DNA from: Gleimia hominis
GTDB lineage: Bacteria; Actinomycetota; Actinomycetes; Actinomycetales; Actinomycetaceae
Length of the DNA: 64,000 nt
NCBI RefSeq assembly: GCF_032085515.1
Contig: NZ_JASXSX010000001.1
Coordinates: forward strand, 1,544,864 to 1,608,863
Direction: 5' to 3'
Below are positions 58,273-64,000 of the stretch, one piece after another. The translations under genes were made by a program, and so were the position numbers. The notes under the pieces were generated by a model. It had not been told where the DNA came from. It made no database searches and worked only from the letters and a program-made list of their open reading frames with translations. Each line of letters starts with the position of its first letter. Within the stretch, counting starts at the first letter, position 1.

Positions 58273-60119
58273 TACTGGTCACCACCCTCGTTATAGCGGA
58301 ACACATCATCCGGCAGAGCAACCACTCGCGACCCCTTCACTGCGCGGCGTAGGTGCTGGCGCACCCCATCCATCACGGTGGTTGCTGCTAGCACGATCGT
58401 CTCCCCGGGCTGAATCTGTGGGGCCAGCCAGTCAACGATCTCGACTGTGGCTACGCCCTCCACCACCTTGAGTAGAGCGTTGCCCCGGCGGGCATCGAAC
58501 ACGTAGTCATCATCCGGATGCAGCAGCGTGAACCCAAGATTCGCGGCCACAGACTCAATCAACGTCTCGCCGGTCGCCGCCTCAGTGAGCATCACCCGAT
58601 CCAAGGCAGGGTCGTAGTCGAAACACGCCGGCGACAAGTGTGCCACCTGGAAGCTGCCACCACCGCGCCAGTTCACCACTTCTTTCGTACGCTTAGTCTT
58701 CGCTGCGGCCTTTAGCGCCTTCACTTCGGCGCTCTTCTTCAACTCCGGATCATCCTTAATCAGCTTGTTCAGCACGCGCGTGAACTTGGCTGCGTCATCG
58801 GCTGAGACCCCATCCGGCAAGCCGTCTGCTGTTGCATCGATTCGCTCGCCCTTCGTCCGCGTGATCCCGCCCGGGTCTTGGTCATTGACGACCTTCTCCA
58901 AGCGCGGCCGCGTGAACGTGTTGAACGTCGACTCCAGCAATTCGCACGTGACCCAACGCCGACCCATCTTCTGCGCCACCGCAGCCGTCGTCCCCGACCC
59001 ACCAAACACGTCTAGCACGATGTCGCCAGGGTTCGAGCCGATGTGAATGATGCGTTCGAGGAGACGCTCCGGCTTGGGGGTGGAGAACGGCTCGGAATCA
59101 GGGAACAGGCGACGCAAGTGGTCACGCTTTGCTTCCTGGTTTGATCCAACCTCTGATGCTGGCCACCAGGTTCGCGGAACCACGCCGCCTTGGACTTCGT
59201 TTAAGTAACGCTTAATCACCGGGAGTGAATCCCCGTTCGCGCCGAACCAAATACGTCCCTCTTTCCTTGCAGCTTGAAAGGACGCGGCAGAGAAACGCCA
59301 GTATGACCCGGGTGGCGGGACAACTTCACGGCCAGAGGGAAGCTTGATCTGGAACCGGTAATCCTCGGAGCCTGATTTTGCAGTTCCATTGTCACCCTGT
59401 CGCCAGGGTCCGCGTGGATCATTATCTGGATTTTGATACCGTTCGATCTGCGCTGTGCTTCGTGGCAGTAGGTTCCGGACGCTCTTAAAGTCGATGGTCG
59501 GTGACTTCTTATACACGAGAATCAAATCCTGGGCGGATGAGATATCGGTATCATTGCGCGCACCCTGTGCTTTCTCCCATGCGATAGTCGTCACAAACGA
59601 GCCTGGGGAGAACACTTCATCCAGTAAAAGTCGCATTCGGTGCACCTCCACGTCGTCAAGGTGTACCCAAATCGAACCGTCAGCAGATAGCAGCTTCTTC
59701 ATGTGGAGCAGCCGGTCGCGCATCATGGTCAGCCAGATGGAATGCTCTAGATTGTCTTCATACGATGCGAATGTCTGCGCCGTGTTGAAAGGCGGATCAA
59801 TGTAGATCAGCTTGACTTTACCCACGTACTTCTTGGCCAGCTCAGGCACGCGGGTGAGGGCTTCGAGGACGTCGCCGGACTCTCCTAAAATAAGTAGATT
59901 ATCGTCCTGTGGCTCTAGATCGGCCCGCTCGGAGTGGGCGAACTCGCCCGCCTTCGGTGTCTGCGCACCTTGCACATAGTCGTCTAGCACGAGGGTGTGG
60001 GTTTCGCAGTAGCGCGGATCCGATGGGTCAACCCACGTGTAGCCGTACTTGCCGGTCTCAGTGGGGATGAGAGCCTTGTCCTTGTTGTACCAGGTGAGTT
60101 GGAGACGCTGAGCTGCCAT
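58272..60119 (-). CDS. mod: Type III-like DNA methyltransferase (Mod, N6-adenine/N4-cytosine, beta class)
   Basis: A 615-residue site-specific DNA methyltransferase. The catalytic motif IV is IYIDPPFNT (DPPF at 108-111) and the SAM motif I is LDVFGGSGTT (370-376). Motif IV before motif I is the beta-class order of type III Mod and ParB-like methylases, and DPPF most often goes with adenine N6 methylation. The region between them (about 180-350) contains the target recognition part. It provides both self-protection and sequence recognition for Res. It starts immediately after the stop of the HTH gene and shares one base with res. Confidence 0.92.
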   Translation of the reverse strand: MAAQRLQLTWYNKDKALIPTETGKYGYTWVDPSDPRYCETHTLVLDDYVQGAQTPKAGEFAHSERADLEPQDDNLLILGESGDVLEALTRVPELAKKYVGKVKLIYIDPPFNTAQTFASYEDNLEHSIWLTMMRDRLLHMKKLLSADGSIWVHLDDVEVHRMRLLLDEVFSPGSFVTTIAWEKAQGARNDTDISSAQDLILVYKKSPTIDFKSVRNLLPRSTAQIERYQNPDNDPRGPWRQGDNGTAKSGSEDYRFQIKLPSGREVVPPPGSYWRFSAASFQAARKEGRIWFGANGDSLPVIKRYLNEVQGGVVPRTWWPASEVGSNQEAKRDHLRRLFPDSEPFSTPKPERLLERIIHIGSNPGDIVLDVFGGSGTTAAVAQKMGRRWVTCELLESTFNTFTRPRLEKVVNDQDPGGITRTKGERIDATADGLPDGVSADDAAKFTRVLNKLIKDDPELKKSAEVKALKAAAKTKRTKEVVNWRGGGSFQVAHLSPACFDYDPALDRVMLTEAATGETLIESVAANLGFTLLHPDDDYVFDARRGNALLKVVEGVATVEIVDWLAPQIQPGETIVLAATTVMDGVRQHLRRAVKGSRVVALPDDVFRYNEGGDQ

Positions 60120-60344
60120 CTAGTCGGTTTCTCCCTTCGTGTCAGTAAGAACAACTTCGCAGATATCGGCGATGTCGCAGTTGAGTGCTTTGCAGATGCG
60201 GGATAGGACGTCGGTGGTGACGTTGCCTCCTCGTCCTAGTTTAGCGATGGTCGCTGCAGAGAGCCCCGTGGCGTGGCGGAGGTCTTCGCGGGTCATCTCA
60301 CGGTCGATGAGGAGTTTCCATAGGGGTTTGAAGGTGATGGTCAC
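60120..60344 (-). CDS. Cro/C1-type helix-turn-helix regulator
   Basis: A 74-residue single-domain XRE regulator. The helix-turn-helix is MTREDLRHATGLSAATIAKL, followed by GGNVTTDVLSRICKALNCDI, as in YozG-type repressors. Its GTG start overlaps the stop of the DUF2326 gene (GTGA) and its stop abuts the mod ATG, so it sits exactly between the ABC-3C and restriction-modification modules. It may act as a control protein timing restriction expression or as repressor of the whole operon, perhaps through the direct repeats at 63232-63269; this is inference. Confidence 0.88.
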   Translation of the reverse strand: MTITFKPLWKLLIDREMTREDLRHATGLSAATIAKLGRGGNVTTDVLSRICKALNCDIADICEVVLTDTKGETD

Positions 60345-61867
60345 GGCGTGTTATCTCTTCCGGTTGTTGTTGCGTCGGTTTCGAGGTTCCAGGTGAAGCC
60401 GTAGAGGGCTTCGGTGCCTTCGTCGAGGTGGATGATTTGGTTGTGGGTGACGATTTCTTCGACTCCAGTGCCGTAGGCCTTGGTCGCGTCGAAAGAGAAG
60501 AACACCTGCTTAGGTTCGTGTGCTCCGCTTTCTAGTGTGTCGCTGTTAGCGTAGATGGTGAGCAGTTCGCGGACGGGTGCGAAGGCGACGGTTTTGATGA
60601 TCGCGGAGTCGTGGATGAGGAACGGCAGCGGGGTGCTATTCAGGACGGCGAGGTCGAACACAATCAGGTTCTTTGCTATTGCCCCTGATCCTGTGTCTCC
60701 GTTGTGGTCGAAGGTGTGGATTTGCTCTTCGAGTCGGTTGATTTTGGCTTGTACCTCGGCGGACTGGTCGTAGATCTCGTCATCGAACTGCACGGACTGG
60801 CCAAGCGCCAGGATTTGCGCCTGCAGGTTATGGATGGCCACCTTCAGCTCGGCGGCTTGAGCCTGGTAGTGACGTTGCTGTTCGTGGAGCTGGTCTTCAA
60901 GGATGCCGGTGAGCTGGTGGTGGTAGTACTCGATGATTTCTAAGGATTCACGGTTCGCGTGCGGGAAGAACTCGTAGAACTCTTCAAGGTCACGAGTGGT
61001 GATGCGAGTCTTGCCCGACAGCGTGGCCTCGACGATTGCTAGGCGGCTGTTGATCGCATCAAGTTCTTGAACCAGCGGACGCATCTGGGCCCGTTTGAGG
61101 GCTTGTTCTTGTCGTGCTTTTTGCTCGGCCTGGAATAGGTCGAGGTCGGCGTGGGTACGTAGCTGTTTGGCTTCACTGCGAGCTTCAAGGAGTTCCTTCT
61201 GGGCTGCGTCGCGTTCCTTCTTCGTAGTGAACTTGATGTAGCTGGAGTACTTACCTTTCGCCATCGCGTTAAGAGCGTCGACTTCTTTGCGCACCTGGTC
61301 GTACCGGGATTGGATCTTGTCGATCTCCTCGTGCGCGCCGAAGAGCCGAAGTAACGCTTTTGCGCCGTCAATGTCGTTAGCTCGTGCAGCGGCGGCTAAG
61401 GGGCGGTCGAGGAGCCCCATGTCGCGTTCATCGACGCGACTGAACCGTCCAACTAGTTCACGCCAGGTGCCGCCGGTATCCTCGAGGCCGTACTCGTCGA
61501 GCAGGAACTGTTGATATTCAGCAAGCTCACAGTCCCGATCAGCCTCGTGCCAGTTTGGGTCGTGGTAGCGGGTCACGAACCCGGGTCGGTCGGTGGCGCG
61601 TACGAAGTGACGATCTTGGCCGTTCAGTCGGAGGGTGAAGTGAATGGTGTGGTGGCCGACGGCTTGCGGGAATCGTACAGCGTCAGAGTCGAGGAAATTT
61701 TTCCCGGCGTAGACGAAATCGATGATTTGCAGCAACGTGGATTTGCCGATTGAGTTGTGTTGTGCCTGGTCGGAACCTTCAACAATTTTCAGCCCGGCGT
61801 GCATGGTGATGACCGGGCGCGGTTTGCCGTTGCGGTGGAATGCGGGTGACCAGAGCCTAGTGAGCAC
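60341..61867 (-). CDS. DUF2326 SMC/Rad50-like ATPase (ABC-three component system)
   Basis: A 508-residue ABC-type ATPase with coiled coil. The Walker A is NSIGKST (38-44), preceded by EGSDQAQH; the Walker B-like strand is PLPFLIHDS (about 412-421). Residues about 180-400 are rich in Gln, Glu, Arg and Leu heptads and should form a long coiled coil. It matches DUF2326, the ATPase subunit of ABC-three component conflict systems, in which it works with a middle component and an effector. It overlaps the middle-component gene by 11 bases upstream and the HTH gene by four bases downstream. Confidence 0.88.
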   Translation of the reverse strand: MLTRLWSPAFHRNGKPRPVITMHAGLKIVEGSDQAQHNSIGKSTLLQIIDFVYAGKNFLDSDAVRFPQAVGHHTIHFTLRLNGQDRHFVRATDRPGFVTRYHDPNWHEADRDCELAEYQQFLLDEYGLEDTGGTWRELVGRFSRVDERDMGLLDRPLAAAARANDIDGAKALLRLFGAHEEIDKIQSRYDQVRKEVDALNAMAKGKYSSYIKFTTKKERDAAQKELLEARSEAKQLRTHADLDLFQAEQKARQEQALKRAQMRPLVQELDAINSRLAIVEATLSGKTRITTRDLEEFYEFFPHANRESLEIIEYYHHQLTGILEDQLHEQQRHYQAQAAELKVAIHNLQAQILALGQSVQFDDEIYDQSAEVQAKINRLEEQIHTFDHNGDTGSGAIAKNLIVFDLAVLNSTPLPFLIHDSAIIKTVAFAPVRELLTIYANSDTLESGAHEPKQVFFSFDATKAYGTGVEEIVTHNQIIHLDEGTEALYGFTWNLETDATTTGRDNTP

Positions 61868-62084
61868 GATTGACCACTCCTTCGCTGGCGTTCAAGTCGA
61901 GCACCCCGAGAGCGAGCAGGAGGGTGAGTGCGTCGATGAAGTCTTCGGTGCGTAACTTGTCGGCGAGGTGGCTTTGCAGGTCAAGAACCGGCGTAGGCTC
62001 TGTGCCGAGTGTTTTGAGGATGGTGACGAAGCCCGCGAGCGCGGTCTCGTTGAACCTGTAGAGCTTGTTGGGAAGCCTGATCAT
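61857..62084 (-). CDS. ABC-three component system middle component (MC6-like)
   Basis: A 75-residue helical protein beginning MIRLPNKLYRFNETALAGFV, and containing DFIDALTLLLALGVLDLN, a winged-helix-like pattern. It is the small middle component that links the ATPase and effector in ABC-3C systems; the sequence is closest in pattern to the MC6 type, though the subtype is tentative. The start overlaps the effector stop by four bases and the stop lies within the DUF2326 start by 11 bases. This tight overlap supports a stoichiometric complex. Confidence 0.82.
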   Translation of the reverse strand: MIRLPNKLYRFNETALAGFVTILKTLGTEPTPVLDLQSHLADKLRTEDFIDALTLLLALGVLDLNASEGVVNRAH

Positions 62085-63211
62085 GTCAGGATCGACCTCC
62101 TTGGTTTGAACAGTTCACAGATCTGGGTCAAGAACGAGACGACCACCCCGCAGGCGTAATCGTCGATGTTCGTGTGCTGGTCAATCCATGCGGTGAGCCT
62201 GGTCCAGATCTCATCTTGGCTCAATCCAGCGTCAGCTAGGACGCGCCAGGCACCCCAAATATCGTCACACATCCGTTCAAAGTCGAGTTTGCCTTCCTCC
62301 TGGAGGGCTTTTGCCGTCTCGCGCACTCTGGTTTCGTAGATGCTCATGTGGTCACGGACGCGCCGCACCAGTTTCGTATCGGCGAGCTTGTCTTGCATCG
62401 GCATCACGTCGTAGGTGACGTTCGGGGCGAGGTTTTCGACCGGGAGATTGTGGATGGCCATGAGTAGTTCGCCGATTTTGTCGTCCAGGCCGAGCGGAAC
62501 GAGTCCCTCATCGATCCAGTCGCTCAGTGACCACAGCTGATTTTTCTCCCGAAGCCTAGTCACATCAGCTGGAGTGTGAGAAAGCCCGTATTTCTGGGCA
62601 CACGGCTTACACAGTGCGGCGAAGTCGTCTGGACCGTGCTCGTCACCGTCAGCGTCGAGGAACATGATCTCGTAGGAGTCGGCCTGGTGGCCGTGCGCTT
62701 CTACACGCAGCGGAGTGCCGCATTCGGCGCAGCCGCGCGAACGGGTCAACACGAGTTTCTCGTATCTCACGCGGGCAGCTTGGATAGCGATCTGCGAGAG
62801 CACCTGCTGCTTGCCGTGATCCGTGCCGGCTTTCGTGTGAACGATCTCCACGAGCAGACGTGACACGTCGCCCGAGAAATAGTCGAGACGGATCTGCTCG
62901 CCATAGGCAGCAATATTGTCCGTGATTAACTGCTGAGTCTCTAATTCCAACTCGTCCAAGACGGTCACGAAGTTGTTGATGCCCCACCGGGCAGTAATCG
63001 CTTTCGCCAGCTTCTTCGTGAATGCACTGTCCCTGGACGCCATCGACTCCAACGTCGTGTCAGACGGAAAGAAGGAAGGGTCATTCCGTGTGGTCCATTC
63101 GTCTTCGGTAACAACGGTGAACATTGAAATCAACTCACGCAGATAGGGGGCGCGTGGCAGGCTTCTCGGCACGGCAGGCTGCAGCGCATCGGCCAGCTCG
63201 AAAAACTTCAT
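62081..63211 (-). CDS. ABC-three component system putative effector with Cys4 (HNH-like) motif
   Basis: A protein of about 376 residues, first gene of the operon. A helical N-terminal part (1-150) precedes a zinc-ribbon-like segment, GCAECGTPLRVEAHGHQADS and later ALCKPCAQKYGL (cysteines about 161/164 and 201/204). The spacing and LCxxC tail recall an HNH endonuclease, but the canonical His-Asn-His set is not clear. The C-terminal helical part should be the ABC-3C C-terminal domain that docks on the middle component. ATG 63211, preceded by GGAGG three bases upstream, is preferred to a TTG five codons earlier. Confidence 0.75.
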   Translation of the reverse strand: MKFFELADALQPAVPRSLPRAPYLRELISMFTVVTEDEWTTRNDPSFFPSDTTLESMASRDSAFTKKLAKAITARWGINNFVTVLDELELETQQLITDNIAAYGEQIRLDYFSGDVSRLLVEIVHTKAGTDHGKQQVLSQIAIQAARVRYEKLVLTRSRGCAECGTPLRVEAHGHQADSYEIMFLDADGDEHGPDDFAALCKPCAQKYGLSHTPADVTRLREKNQLWSLSDWIDEGLVPLGLDDKIGELLMAIHNLPVENLAPNVTYDVMPMQDKLADTKLVRRVRDHMSIYETRVRETAKALQEEGKLDFERMCDDIWGAWRVLADAGLSQDEIWTRLTAWIDQHTNIDDYACGVVVSFLTQICELFKPRRSILT

Positions 63212-63231
63212 CACCCTCCCATCCAAAGAGT

Positions 63232-63269
63232 CTCACGGTTTCTCACGACAGCCCCTCACGGTTTCTCAC
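63232..63269 (-). promoter_or_regulatory. Two 15-bp direct repeats upstream of the ABC-3C/type III operon (candidate operator)
   Basis: CTCACGGTTTCTCAC occurs at 63232-63246 and 63255-63269, 23 bases apart start to start, about two DNA helical turns. On the operon strand the motif reads GTGAGAAACCGTGAG. It lies 21-58 bases before the first start codon, where a repressor would block transcription. The HTH protein of the operon is the obvious candidate binder. Confidence 0.5.
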
Positions 63270-63336
63270 AGCACAGTAAACCGCGATTCATAGCCTGAAA
63301 GCAGGTATTCGGAGTACATCACGCCGGATCGCGTTC

Positions 63337-63376
63337 GTGAAGAACTTCTTCACATGTTACCACGGAGGATGGTAAC
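63337..63376. promoter_or_regulatory. Two adjacent palindromes upstream of the defence operon
   Basis: GTGAAGAACTTCTTCAC (63337-63353) is a perfect 17-bp palindrome about a central C. Three bases later GTTACCA (63356-63362) and TGGTAAC (63370-63376) form 7-bp arms around CGGAGGA. They could be operators or recombination sites. Confidence 0.45.
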
Positions 63377-63678
63377 AAGCCTCAGCGACACGAGCACGAA
63401 CCCAATGCGACGTACTCCGGCGCCGGGGTTGAGTGCCAGCTGCCGCACATACCTACAGTGAGGCTCGGGCGGTCGACAGCGCGGGTCTTACCTAGGAGGT
63501 TCGGCCACGCTCGTGGTCGGGGTTCCTGCAGCGCCGAGCTGTGATCGAGCACGGTGGTTAACCGTTCATCGGGAGATCTGTTCGAGGCCCGTCGGCGGGC
63601 ATCTATTCGTAGGTGCCCGCTTTCGCTGTTACTTGAACGCCTTCTCCCGTTGGCAGGCACAACTTCACATCTCGAACG

Positions 63679-63706
63679 GGTCTCCCTTCATTTTTGAAGG
63701 GAGACC
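63679..63706. terminator. Perfect 12-bp hairpin with TTTT loop
   Basis: GGTCTCCCTTCA (63679-63690) and TGAAGGGAGACC (63695-63706) form a perfect stem around TTTT. No T tract follows on either side, so it may be a bidirectional terminator without a tail or an end of an element. It separates the defence operon promoter region from the gene at the right edge. Confidence 0.45.
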
Positions 63707-63794
63707 ATCGTGGCGCTACATCTACTTTTCAACCACACCCCGCCCATACACCACCCGATGCAAGGTCGACTCGAATCGACGCGAGCATTAGTTC

Positions 63795-64000
63795 ATGTAC
63801 GTCCCGTCCGCGAAAGGATGGGCCCGGATTAAAGTGCTTGATTTGCCTGAACCCGACGAAGCATTCAAGGAAGATAGCCCTAATGCTTATGCGGCTAGTG
63901 TCGAGCGGGCGAAGAAGCTGCGCGAGCAGATCCTCGACCCTGACTACCAAGCCGACTGGAAGATCGCATGGGCGCAGGACGCCTACAAGCGTTTCCGTGA
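63795..64000 (+). CDS. Partial hypothetical protein at right edge
   Basis: A frame opens at ATG 63795 and continues past the window end, giving 68 visible residues (MYVPSAKGWARIKVLDLPEP at the start, then acidic and charged, ending WAQDAYKRFR). The composition looks coding and hydrophilic, without signal peptide or membrane segment. No family is recognised. The previous stop in the same frame is four bases upstream, so the start is well bounded. It probably belongs to the same accessory region as the defence operon. Confidence 0.5.
   Translation, partial: MYVPSAKGWARIKVLDLPEPDEAFKEDSPNAYAASVERAKKLREQILDPDYQADWKIAWAQDAYKRFR

Larger units (their letters stand above)
63212..63794. other. Intergenic region upstream of the defence operon with direct repeats and palindromes
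   Basis: No gene is supported in these 583 bases; two overlapping frames near 63382-63791 have unlikely compositions and no ribosome binding site. The stretch holds the 15-bp direct repeats (63232-63269), two palindromes (63337-63376) and a perfect 12-bp hairpin (63679-63706). Bases 63380-63670 show nothing I recognise. Confidence 0.6.

Noticed and set aside
63382..63791. Two opposing frames of 92 residues upstream of the defence operon
   Set aside because: Both have Arg/Ser/Pro-biased random composition, overlap each other and contain the hairpin; neither has a ribosome binding site.
54345..64000. Second copy of the tRNA-Ala 3' end as a right attachment site
   Set aside because: No copy of the tRNA 3' segment was found by eye between 54418 and 64000.

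Overview
The window looks like an actinobacterial chromosome, most likely Actinomycetaceae or a close relative; the genus cannot be fixed from the sequence. The reasons are moderately high GC, many GTG and TTG starts, and marker genes that are typical of Actinobacteria: SepH, DUF3159, DUF3710, DUF4193, DUF3043, an Rv2175c-type DNA-binding protein, a PASTA-domain kinase, class II DAHP synthase, and a housekeeping sigma factor with a long lysine-rich N-terminus. Gene order recalls three blocks of the Mycobacterium tuberculosis map: Rv2681-Rv2699 (HRDC/RNase D, dxs, TrmA-type methylase, APC permease, ceoB/ceoC, DUF3159, OB-fold, DUF3710, DUF4193), Rv2173-Rv2178 (idsA, Rv2175c, pknL, aroG) and Rv2204-Rv2206 (erpA, glycerate kinase-like, DUF3043).

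Layout. 1-16 kb: end of an RNase D-like gene, dxs, an S9 peptidase coupled to a ClC chloride transporter, acnA, a TrmA-family methylase with an APC permease, two TrkA subunits, and the small conserved actinobacterial genes up to DUF4193; the dut gene expected in this block is absent. 16-28 kb: sepH, a phosphodiesterase-like enzyme, parC, two tandem double-GNAT proteins, parE, a DUF7455 protein and sigA. 28-45 kb: universal stress protein, polyprenyl synthase, Rv2175c-like protein, PASTA kinase, DAHP synthase, PPi-phosphofructokinase, acyltransferase, a receiver-like protein, an FKBP lipoprotein, erpA, a glycerate kinase-like protein, M20 dipeptidase, DUF3043, an unknown protein, a SpoU methylase, a HAD phosphatase, DUF4870 and deoD. 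45-54 kb: an accessory-looking stretch with two envelope proteins, an IS3 remnant, a decayed cassette of very small secreted and membrane proteins, a YgjP-type metalloprotease, a Tag-like protein that has lost its key residues, udk, and the peroxide-defence cluster ahpC-ahpF-oxyR.

54.3-64 kb is a defence island beside a tRNA-Ala(GGC) gene. It carries a C-terminal fragment of a large serine recombinase, 19-bp-period repeats, and a six-gene minus-strand operon with overlapping or abutting genes. In transcription order the operon encodes an ABC-three-component (ABC-3C) putative effector with a Cys4 motif, a small middle component, a DUF2326 SMC-like ATPase, a Cro/C1-type regulator, a type III-like DNA methyltransferase (Mod) and its helicase-nuclease (Res). 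Two copies of a 15-bp direct repeat lie just upstream of the first gene and are candidate operators for the encoded regulator. This compact ABC-3C plus type III restriction-modification operon is the most interesting system in the window.

A second theme is the number of short tandem repeats and hairpins between genes (near 21.1, 26.2, 32.5, 35.4, 38.1, 45.6 and 53.2 kb). Most are unrelated to each other in sequence. Few are obvious terminators.
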